12,013 nucleotides of DNA. Source: an uncultured Collinsella sp. GTDB lineage: Bacteria > Actinomycetota > Coriobacteriia > Coriobacteriales > Coriobacteriaceae. Each line of letters opens with the position of its first letter. The first letter of the stretch is position 1. The position numbers were made by a program, and so were the translations under genes. Of this stretch, positions 1-6,179 are shown piece after piece. The notes under the pieces were generated by a model. The model was not told the origin of the DNA. It saw nothing but the letters and a program-made list of their open reading frames with translations, and searched no databases. The stretch covers positions 1-12,013 of the forward strand of contig CABVAC010000054.1 in assembly GCA_902496275.1 (NCBI GenBank), written 5' to 3'.

Positions 1-42
1 AATCCTCTCTTACCGGGTATCGGCCAGATGATTCAAACGGAG

Positions 43-906
43 CTATTGTACGCCGCTGGGATAGGCAATGCGCGCGGCAAGGCACTCAAGTGCCAGTACC
101 AGAGCAAAACCGCAGCTCACGTCACTCAAAAAGTGCGCTCCGATCACGATGCGGCCAAACGCGACGAGCGCCGCGACCACAGCCGCCGTCCAAAAGACCA
201 CACGACGGCGCGACGGTTTTTCCTTAAAGGCTGCCGTGGGAAGCCCGGCGAGCATAAGGCCAATCGCCGCATGCGCGGTGTGCCCGCTCGCGAACGACTT
301 GAACCCGTCCTTGATCACGCCGGCGGCGATATAGGTCCACTTGTCGGGATTGCCGATTACCCACCACGGCTGAAAAATGAGCCCCGGCGTGACCTCGATC
401 ACGCGCATGCGCGGACGCGACCACAGCGGCTTGACGATCACGTTGAGGATAATGGCTTGAACGACCCACACGGCAAGTACCATCAACGCCCAGCGTGTGA
501 GCTCGTCAGGCTCGGTCGCGCGCGTGAGACGATAGACAATAAGGTTGGCAGCGATGACCAGCACAAACGTCAGTACCAACTGAACCGCGATGAGTTTGCC
601 GCCAACCTTCAGGGACGAGACGATCTCGTAGCCGGCCAGGCCAACGTTGACGAGGATGCCGAGCACGGCGAGCCATTTGCTCCCTCTGGAATCGGGACGC
701 ACCGCGCGCACGAGCATGACGCCTGCGACGCTTGCCGTCAGCCCGAACGGCAGCTCGCCGGCGGCCTCGATAAAGCGACCGTACATGCTGCCGATATTGA
801 ACAGCGCGCTCGAGATCTGATAATCGAAAAACGACCCAGCGAGCAGACAAAAGGCCAGGATGACCGCGATAGCAGCGGCATCTTTCTTATAGATATACCC
901 GAACAT
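43..906 (-). CDS. PAP2-family membrane lipid phosphatase
   Basis: A polytopic membrane protein of 287 aa with the three PAP2 (type 2 phosphatidic acid phosphatase) motifs near its C-terminus. Motif 1 is K159-x6-R166 but ends in Met167 instead of the usual Pro. Motif 2 is A206-S-G-H209. Motif 3 is R252-x5-H258-x3-D262. In this family the two histidines form and resolve a phospho-enzyme, with Asp262 assisting. Substrates are typically phosphatidate, undecaprenyl diphosphate or related lipid phosphates on the outer membrane face; which one applies here cannot be read from sequence. Hydrophobic stretches lie near residues 10-30, 55-70, 80-95, 105-125, 140-158, 210-225 and 237-280. I chose the ATG at 906 because GAAAGG ends about 5 nt upstream; an ATG at 945 in the same frame would add 13 hydrophilic residues and lacks such a site. 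It lies 215 nt downstream of mfd on the same strand, probably as a separate unit. No terminator is visible in the 42 nt after it. Confidence 0.85.
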   Translation of the reverse strand: MFGYIYKKDAAAIAVILAFCLLAGSFFDYQISSALFNIGSMYGRFIEAAGELPFGLTASVAGVMLVRAVRPDSRGSKWLAVLGILVNVGLAGYEIVSSLKVGGKLIAVQLVLTFVLVIAANLIVYRLTRATEPDELTRWALMVLAVWVVQAIILNVIVKPLWSRPRMRVIEVTPGLIFQPWWVIGNPDKWTYIAAGVIKDGFKSFASGHTAHAAIGLMLAGLPTAAFKEKPSRRRVVFWTAAVVAALVAFGRIVIGAHFLSDVSCGFALVLALECLAARIAYPSGVQ

Positions 907-1121
907 ACTTTCCTTTCGGTCGGGCGAAGGGCGGTCAACCTGCAATGTGGGTGAGACGAAGATGGCTTTGTCCCGTAAATACCCTTACAGGTTGAGCATA
1001 AGTAAGCGAAAACGTTCCATTTGTGGCAAGGTGGCCCGAAGGAGGAGGGAAGCGTACTTGCGTACGCGACCGACGAGTGAGGGTCAGATTGCCCAAATGG
1101 GGCGTTTGCAGCGTCGACCCG

Positions 1122-4100
1122 TTAGTCGTCGTCGCTCGCACCCAGCTGCTGCAGCAGCATGAGCGCCGCGGCCACCGGGCCGGTGCCGTCGTTGGCGTCG
1201 AGGCCGCGACCCAGGCCGCTGCCCGCGCCGGCGCCCGCCTTGTAGGGCACCGACAGCTTGCGGCTCTTGGGAAAGTTCACCGCACCATAGCGAGTCTTAA
1301 GCTCAAAGGCCACCTTCTTGGGCACGTCGACGCCCAAAAACGTGATACGACCGCCGCTGAGCGTGACGCTCTCGAGCCCCAGGCGCTCGCCGCGAATACG
1401 GATGCGCGCGCGGTTGAACAGGTTGAGCCCCGCCAACGGCAGCTCACCGTGCGCGGCCTCGGTCTCTTCCTGTACCTCATCGATGCTCTCCAGGTCCTCG
1501 GCCGCTGCGAGCTTACGGTACACGAGCACGCGCTGATCCACCGCCGGCAGGTACTCCTCGGACAAGAAGTAGTCGGCCGGCAGGTTAATACCCACGCTCG
1601 CCGCCTCCACGCCGGCGTCGTCATCGCCGCGCGCCTCGGCCACAGCCTGGCCCAGCATCTGCGTAAACAGGTCAAAGCCCACGCTCGACAGGTTGCCGTG
1701 CTGCTCGGCCCCCATAAGCGAGCCGGCGCCGCGAATCTCCAGGTCGCGCATGGCAATGCGCATGCCGCTGCCCAGGTCTTGGAACTCGGACAGTGCGGTC
1801 AGGCGCGCCGTCGCCTCCTCGGTGAGCGGCAGCTCGCCGGGGAACATAAAGTACGCGTATGCCTGCGTGGCAGAACGGCCCACACGGCCCTTGAGCTGGT
1901 AGAGCTGTGCCAGACCCAGACGCTGCGAATCCTCGATGATCAGCGTGTTGGCGGTCGCGTTGTCGATGCCGCTCTCCACGATGGTCGTGGCGATGAGCAC
2001 ATCGATCTTTTTGGTCGCGAACTCGATCATCACGTCCTCGACCTCGCGCGGGCTCATCTTGCCGTGCGCCACGCCCACACGCGCCTCGGGCGCGGCCTCG
2101 TGTACGCGCGCCACGGCGTCGTCGATGGTCTTGACGCGGTTGGACACGTAATACACCTGACCGCCGCGGCCCACCTCCAGGCGAATCGCCGCACTCACCA
2201 CGTCGGGGTCGTACTCCCCCACGTGCACGATCACAGGACGACGCCCGGTCGGCGGTGTGGTGATTAGGCTCATATCGCGCACGCCGCTCGTGGCCATCTG
2301 CATGGTTCGCGGAATAGGCGTTGCCGAGAGCGTGAGCACGTCAATCTGCTCGCGCAGGTTCTTGAGCTGCTCCTTGTGCTGCACGCCAAAGCGCTGCTCT
2401 TCGTCGATGATCACCAGGCCCAGGTTCTTGGGGTTTACGTCGGCCGAAAGCAGACGGTGCGTGCCGATGAGCACGTCGATCGTGCCCTCGGCAAACGCCT
2501 TGAGCGCGCGCTTTTGCTGCGCCGGTGTGCGGAAGCGGCTGAGCACCTCGACCTCAAGGCCAAACGGGGCAAAGCGCTCAAAGAACGTCTCGTAGTGCTG
2601 CTGGGCAAGAATGGTCGTGGGGCAGAGCACCATGACCTGGCGGCCGGAGTCCACGCACTTAAACGCCGCGCGCAGAGCGACCTCGGTCTTGCCAAAGCCC
2701 ACGTCGCCGCAAAGCAGGCGGTCCATGGGCTTGGGCGCCTCCATGTCGGCCTTAATGTCGGCGATGGCCTCCAGCTGGTCACGCGTCTCGTCGTAGGGGA
2801 AGCTCTGCTCCATCTCGATTTGCTCGGGCGTATCGGGCGGACAGGCGATACCGGTAATCGACGAGCGGCGCGTATACAGGTCGACCAGGTCAAACGCCAG
2901 CTTTTTGGCATTCTTGCGCGCCTTGTTGGTGGCCCGCGTCCAGTCGGCGGTGTTGAGCCTGGTCAAGCGCGGTTTATCGCCGTCGGGACCAACGTAGCGC
3001 GTGATGCGGTCGACCTGCTCGAGCGGCACGTAGAGCTTGTCACCATCGGCATATTCCAGCAAGAAGTAGTCGCGTTCCTTGCCGCCCACTTCCTGGCGCG
3101 CGATCTCGCTAAAGAGCGCGATGCCGTGGGTAGCGTGCACCACGTAGTCGCCCGGCTTAAACGGGAAGGTGATCTGCGTAATGTCGACCTTGCGGCGGCT
3201 GCGCGCGCGGTTGGCATCCATGCGGGCGTTGAGGTCGGCAATCGAGAACACGGCCAGGTTGGCATCGGGCACCACCACGCCCTGCGGCAGGGCAGCGTCC
3301 ACAAAGGTCACGCGCCCGCGCGAGATGGTGGGCACGGCGGCACCGGCGGCAGCCTGGGCGGCACCCGCCTCGAGCGAGCGGGCGTTGAGCGCATCGGCGC
3401 GGCGCTCGCGAATGGAAGCATGGGCCTCCTGGCGTGCGGCACGGTCGGCGGAATCCGCCGCTGCCACGCGCACGCGGTCGCCGATAGCGCCGGCATTTTC
3501 GGGCGCCGCGGTCAGCGATTCCTCAAAGGTAATGCCCTCGTCGCCAAAGGTAAGCTCCATCGACTCGCGCGCACCGCGGTCGGGAATGGCAAACACGCAG
3601 GCATAGCGCTTGCCCACGACTTCCTGAATGCGCGTCATAAAGCGATTGTCCGAGCCCGCAATGGCCGGCTGCTCAATCTTGAGCTCGGCCGTCACCGCAC
3701 CGCCGGCACGAATGAGGCTCACGTAGTTCAGGCGCTGCTGGGCGCCAAAATCGAGCTGTTGGGCGCGCACGTATAAGCCGTCCAAGCGGTCAATCCCCGC
3801 CTCGCCGGCACGGGCCTCGATATCCTCGTAGGCGCGCAGGCAGTCGTCGAACAGCGAGCGCGGCTCGGACAAAACCACGAGCGCCTTGCCGCTCACGTGT
3901 GCCAACGGGCTCACGGTCTGGCCGTACATCACCGGCAAAAAGCGGTCGAGCTCGGGCGTGACGATGCGCGCATCCACCATCTCGAGCAGCGCCGCCAGCT
4001 TGCTGTCGTCCTGGCTTGCGCGGTAGAGCGCCACGTGCATGTTGTGGACCGCCTCGTCGGTAAGCGCCAGCTCGCGGCACGGGAAGATCTCGATGCTGTC

Positions 4101-4754
4101 CTCGTTACCGATGGTCTGCCCCGTTGAACTCACCATGCGGCGGATGCGGTCAATCTCGTCGCCGAAAAACTCGATGCGCACGGGCGCCTTTTCCTGCGCG
4201 GGAAACACCTCTACGGTGTCGCCGTGAACTCGGAACAGGCCAGGCGCATCGGCGGCACCGGCATTGGTGTAGCCCATGCCCACCAGGCGTTGCGGCACCT
4301 CGTCAAAAGGAATCTCCTCGCCCACCGCAAAAGTAGTGGACTCCCAGTAGCGGCTCTCGACCGGCGGCACGCAGCGCAGCAACGCACGGGCTGAGGCGAC
4401 CATAATGCAGTTATCCCCGCGCACGATGCGCCCCAGAGCCTCGCAGCGCTGCGCCACCACGGCGTCGTCGGGCGCCTGTTCGCGCCACGGATAGTCCTTG
4501 CGCTCGGGGAAACGGCACACATGTGCCAGGCCCACGTAAGCGGCAAGGCTGCGCGCGGCGCGATCGGCCGCGTCCTCGCCGCTCACAATGTAGACCGTGG
4601 GGCGCGGACGGCGCGCAAACTGGGCTGCCGCCATAAGCGTGCGGCCCGACTGCGACACAGCCAGCGTCACGTCCTCGCCAGCATCGAGTCCGGTCTCGAC
4701 AGTCTGCAAGGCCTCGGCAGTGTAGAGCTGCGCGGCTATACGGTGAATGAGCAT
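1122..4754 (-). CDS. mfd: Transcription-repair coupling factor Mfd
   Basis: Mfd binds RNA polymerase stalled at DNA lesions, pushes it off by ATP-driven translocation and recruits UvrA for nucleotide excision repair. This copy has 1210 aa, somewhat longer than the usual 1150-1180. A UvrB-like N-terminal module occupies roughly residues 30-350 (it includes VRIEFFGDEIDRI). An Ala-rich insert at about 425-475 separates it from the RNA-polymerase-interaction domain (GDYVVHATHG from about 535). The RecG-like motor follows: Walker A GDVGFGKT at 683, DEEQ at 784, SATPIPRT at 806, and the translocation motif LGLAQLYQLKGRVGRS at about 948-963. A C-terminal TRCF domain ends in a Gly/Ala-rich tail and DDD. 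The start at 4754 is set by GGAGG (4761-4765) with 6-nt spacing; the ATG at 4781 in the same frame has no such site and lies inside the upstream hairpin region. It is transcribed divergently from the FHA/kinase cassette. Confidence 0.97.
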   Translation of the reverse strand: MLIHRIAAQLYTAEALQTVETGLDAGEDVTLAVSQSGRTLMAAAQFARRPRPTVYIVSGEDAADRAARSLAAYVGLAHVCRFPERKDYPWREQAPDDAVVAQRCEALGRIVRGDNCIMVASARALLRCVPPVESRYWESTTFAVGEEIPFDEVPQRLVGMGYTNAGAADAPGLFRVHGDTVEVFPAQEKAPVRIEFFGDEIDRIRRMVSSTGQTIGNEDSIEIFPCRELALTDEAVHNMHVALYRASQDDSKLAALLEMVDARIVTPELDRFLPVMYGQTVSPLAHVSGKALVVLSEPRSLFDDCLRAYEDIEARAGEAGIDRLDGLYVRAQQLDFGAQQRLNYVSLIRAGGAVTAELKIEQPAIAGSDNRFMTRIQEVVGKRYACVFAIPDRGARESMELTFGDEGITFEESLTAAPENAGAIGDRVRVAAADSADRAARQEAHASIRERRADALNARSLEAGAAQAAAGAAVPTISRGRVTFVDAALPQGVVVPDANLAVFSIADLNARMDANRARSRRKVDITQITFPFKPGDYVVHATHGIALFSEIARQEVGGKERDYFLLEYADGDKLYVPLEQVDRITRYVGPDGDKPRLTRLNTADWTRATNKARKNAKKLAFDLVDLYTRRSSITGIACPPDTPEQIEMEQSFPYDETRDQLEAIADIKADMEAPKPMDRLLCGDVGFGKTEVALRAAFKCVDSGRQVMVLCPTTILAQQHYETFFERFAPFGLEVEVLSRFRTPAQQKRALKAFAEGTIDVLIGTHRLLSADVNPKNLGLVIIDEEQRFGVQHKEQLKNLREQIDVLTLSATPIPRTMQMATSGVRDMSLITTPPTGRRPVIVHVGEYDPDVVSAAIRLEVGRGGQVYYVSNRVKTIDDAVARVHEAAPEARVGVAHGKMSPREVEDVMIEFATKKIDVLIATTIVESGIDNATANTLIIEDSQRLGLAQLYQLKGRVGRSATQAYAYFMFPGELPLTEEATARLTALSEFQDLGSGMRIAMRDLEIRGAGSLMGAEQHGNLSSVGFDLFTQMLGQAVAEARGDDDAGVEAASVGINLPADYFLSEEYLPAVDQRVLVYRKLAAAEDLESIDEVQEETEAAHGELPLAGLNLFNRARIRIRGERLGLESVTLSGGRITFLGVDVPKKVAFELKTRYGAVNFPKSRKLSVPYKAGAGAGSGLGRGLDANDGTGPVAAALMLLQQLGASDDD

Positions 4755-4784
4755 GCTGTTCCTCCGGCATTGCAACGCCAAAAG

Positions 4785-4807
4785 CCCGCCGGGGCAAGCT
4801 CGGCGGG
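4785..4807 (-). terminator. Hairpin with T-run in the mfd leader
   Basis: A perfect 7-bp GC stem (CCCGCCG/CGGCGGG) with a 9-nt loop. Read on the minus strand it is followed by GCTTTTGG, the form of an intrinsic terminator; on the plus strand no T-run follows. It sits 30 nt upstream of the mfd start, just before the ribosome binding site. It could end a short minus-strand transcript from the spacer or act as an attenuator of mfd. The T-run is short, so termination strength is uncertain. Confidence 0.5.
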
Positions 4808-4824
4808 TCGTACGTCAAAGTTCA

Positions 4825-4998
4825 TTAACGTTTATGGTACCGCACGACCCCGTGGCCAAAAGCCAAAGCGACATCATGCCAAATGTTGCCCACAACGGTC
4901 TTGCTAACGCGTTTTCCCAGCTTATTAATCCACTCTCCGCTTTTTGATTTGTTGTCTTCCGGCAGCGATTTACACCGTCCGCGCCCCCTGGCGAGCAT
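4825..4998 (-). CDS. Doubtful small ORF, 57 aa, upstream of mfd
   Basis: A minus-strand reading frame from an ATG at 4998 to a TAA at 4825, encoding a basic peptide that includes SGEWINKLGKRVSKTVVGN and ends in VVRYHKR. I do not recognise it. In its favour, it ends 17 nt before a terminator-like hairpin on the same strand and fills an otherwise empty spacer. Against it, there is no convincing ribosome binding site before 4998, its third-codon positions are less GC-rich than the neighbouring genes, and the frame continues further upstream across the plus-strand TATAAT and into the FHA gene. It may be chance. Confidence 0.2.
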   Translation of the reverse strand: MLARGRGRCKSLPEDNKSKSGEWINKLGKRVSKTVVGNIWHDVALAFGHGVVRYHKR

Positions 4999-5016
4999 TT
5001 CGAGCTGCAAAGCGCC

Positions 5017-5022
5017 TATAAT
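5017..5022 (+). promoter_or_regulatory. Candidate -10 element for the FHA/kinase cassette
   Basis: An exact TATAAT 57 nt upstream of the first FHA start codon, in otherwise GC-rich sequence. A start of transcription near 5030 would give a leader of about 50 nt. No good -35 hexamer lies 16-18 nt upstream (the sequence there is around AGCATT), so the promoter may be weak or need an activator. Confidence 0.45.
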
Positions 5023-5049
5023 TGAGGATACTTGCGTATTCAATGTCGC

Positions 5050-5070
5050 TTTTTTGAGGAGGGGGGGGGG
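5050..5070 (+). repeat. T6 and G10 homopolymer tracts around the Shine-Dalgarno site
   Basis: A run of six T (5050-5055), then GAGGA, then ten G (5061-5070). The tract is directly upstream of the first FHA start codon at 5079. AGGAGG (5057-5062) is the natural SD core, but it ends 16 nt before the ATG, longer than the usual 5-9; the distal part of the G run lies at ordinary distance. A gain or loss of G would alter the SD-to-start spacing. An in-frame TGA at 5055-5057 shows that the tract is outside the coding region. The repeat is directly visible; an effect on expression is inference. Confidence 0.8.
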
Positions 5071-5078
5071 TAAAACAA

Positions 5079-6035
5079 ATGGCCGACACTCCATCTTGTG
5101 CACTGTACGCCGGGCTTAAGTCACTCGGTCGCATCAACAACGGTAACGCCGCGCAAATTCTCATGGCCGGCAACGCCCGTTACGGTGGACGCCTCATCTC
5201 CGAACGCTTGGCGGTCCCGTCGTTTATCTCACGCGAAATCGTCCACGCAAAACCCGGTGACCTTCCCGAGCCGCTGTTTGCGCCCTTTGAACAAAGTGCG
5301 CGCCAGATACTCAACCTCATCATGCAAAACCGAGGCTCCGACCCCCAATCGCTGAGCAAGGTCGCTAAACGCTACATGGAGTCGTGTGTCCCAGACATGC
5401 AGGACGCCCTTACCAATTGCGGCGTCGACGGCATGCTCTTTAGAAACGGCGTTGAGCGCATCGAGACCGCTGACGATAGCGACATTAAAGATCGCCTCTA
5501 CATCCATCTGGTCTTTTTTATCGTTACCGGCTGCCTTGGCGACCCCGCCCGCGCCATCGAATACACCGAGTCCTTTGTGTCCGACCAGATGCTCTCGACA
5601 CTCGGCACGGTCGAGACGACCGTCACCTCGTTTTTCTCGACAACCGCGCGCCCCACGGGAGACATTCGTCTGGGGCTGCTGCGCGTCGTGGGCAACTCGG
5701 TACGACCGCCGCTGCGTCCCCTTACCACGGACCCGGTGGGCAGCATTATCGGGTCGCTGACGGGAGACGAGAACGCCATCACCGACGTCGATTCCGACGT
5801 CTCGCGCCAGCACCTGCGTATTTGGCTCCAAGACGGACGCTGGCTTGCGCAGGGTCTCGGCTCCACCAACGGATCGTTTTTGATCTCGGGCGTCGACCGC
5901 TGCCGACAGGCTATCGAACCGCCCAGACGCGAGCGCCCCGCCAACTTTGCCAACACCCCCGTCGAGATTCACAACGGAGACACGCTTTGCTTGGGCGCCA
6001 CGACGCGCTTCTTGGTCATTCGCATCACAGACTAG
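5079..6035 (+). CDS. FHA-domain protein, first of a paralogous pair
   Basis: A 318-aa protein with no signal peptide or obvious membrane segment, so probably cytoplasmic. Residues 1 to about 205 form an N-terminal domain I do not recognise, shared with the protein at 8225-9214: matching blocks include AAQILMA near 25, the segment ISREIVHAKPG near 50-60, GCLGDP near 151-156 and the segment LSTLGTVETT near 172-181. A C-terminal FHA domain (about 215-315) follows, with G221, I224-G-S226, S242-R-x-H245 and S262-T-N264-G. FHA domains bind phosphothreonine peptides. The canonical 'GR' arginine is Ser226 here, so ligand binding may be altered. The start is the ATG at 5079, behind GAGGA and a G10 run; an in-frame stop at 5055 excludes a longer form. 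It is the first gene of the cassette and is separated from the kinase gene by a strong hairpin. The likely role is a phospho-dependent adaptor or effector of the adjacent kinase (inference from context). Confidence 0.85.
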   Translation: MADTPSCALYAGLKSLGRINNGNAAQILMAGNARYGGRLISERLAVPSFISREIVHAKPGDLPEPLFAPFEQSARQILNLIMQNRGSDPQSLSKVAKRYMESCVPDMQDALTNCGVDGMLFRNGVERIETADDSDIKDRLYIHLVFFIVTGCLGDPARAIEYTESFVSDQMLSTLGTVETTVTSFFSTTARPTGDIRLGLLRVVGNSVRPPLRPLTTDPVGSIIGSLTGDENAITDVDSDVSRQHLRIWLQDGRWLAQGLGSTNGSFLISGVDRCRQAIEPPRRERPANFANTPVEIHNGDTLCLGATTRFLVIRITD

Positions 6036-6057
6036 CCCGCCCACACATCTTCGACGC

Positions 6058-6105
6058 AAAAGGTGCCGTTATTTGCATCAACCCATGCAAATAACGGCAC
6101 CTTTT
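6058..6105 (+). terminator. Perfect 21-bp inverted repeat, bidirectional terminator type
   Basis: A 21-nt arm at 6058-6078, a 6-nt loop CAACCC, and an exactly complementary arm at 6085-6105. The arms begin AAAAGG and end CCTTTT, so an RNA hairpin from either strand would finish in a U-run. It lies 22 nt after the stop of the first FHA gene and 74 nt before the kinase start, so it could separate or weaken co-expression of the first gene and the following two. No clear promoter was found between it and 6180. Confidence 0.8.
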
Positions 6106-6179
6106 CGATTAAGGCAACGGTTGCGCTACCTTTTCACTAACATTATCGCTACGCACTTTTTTCTCGAAAGGATCGCCCC

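Noticed and set aside
28..954. Plus-strand 308-codon frame opposite the PAP2 gene
   Set aside because: It is hydrophilic shadow sequence; the minus strand carries the PAP2 motifs and membrane segments.
1052..1067. GCGTAC-TTGC-GTACGC hairpin between mfd and the PAP2 gene
   Set aside because: Six-bp stem with no T-run on the minus strand. I see no supportable terminator or promoter in the 907-1121 spacer.
1023..3776. Long plus-strand open frames of 414 and 466 codons opposite mfd
   Set aside because: They are antisense to a clearly conserved, complete mfd. Their products are Arg/His/Ala-rich shadows of GC-rich codons without recognisable domains.
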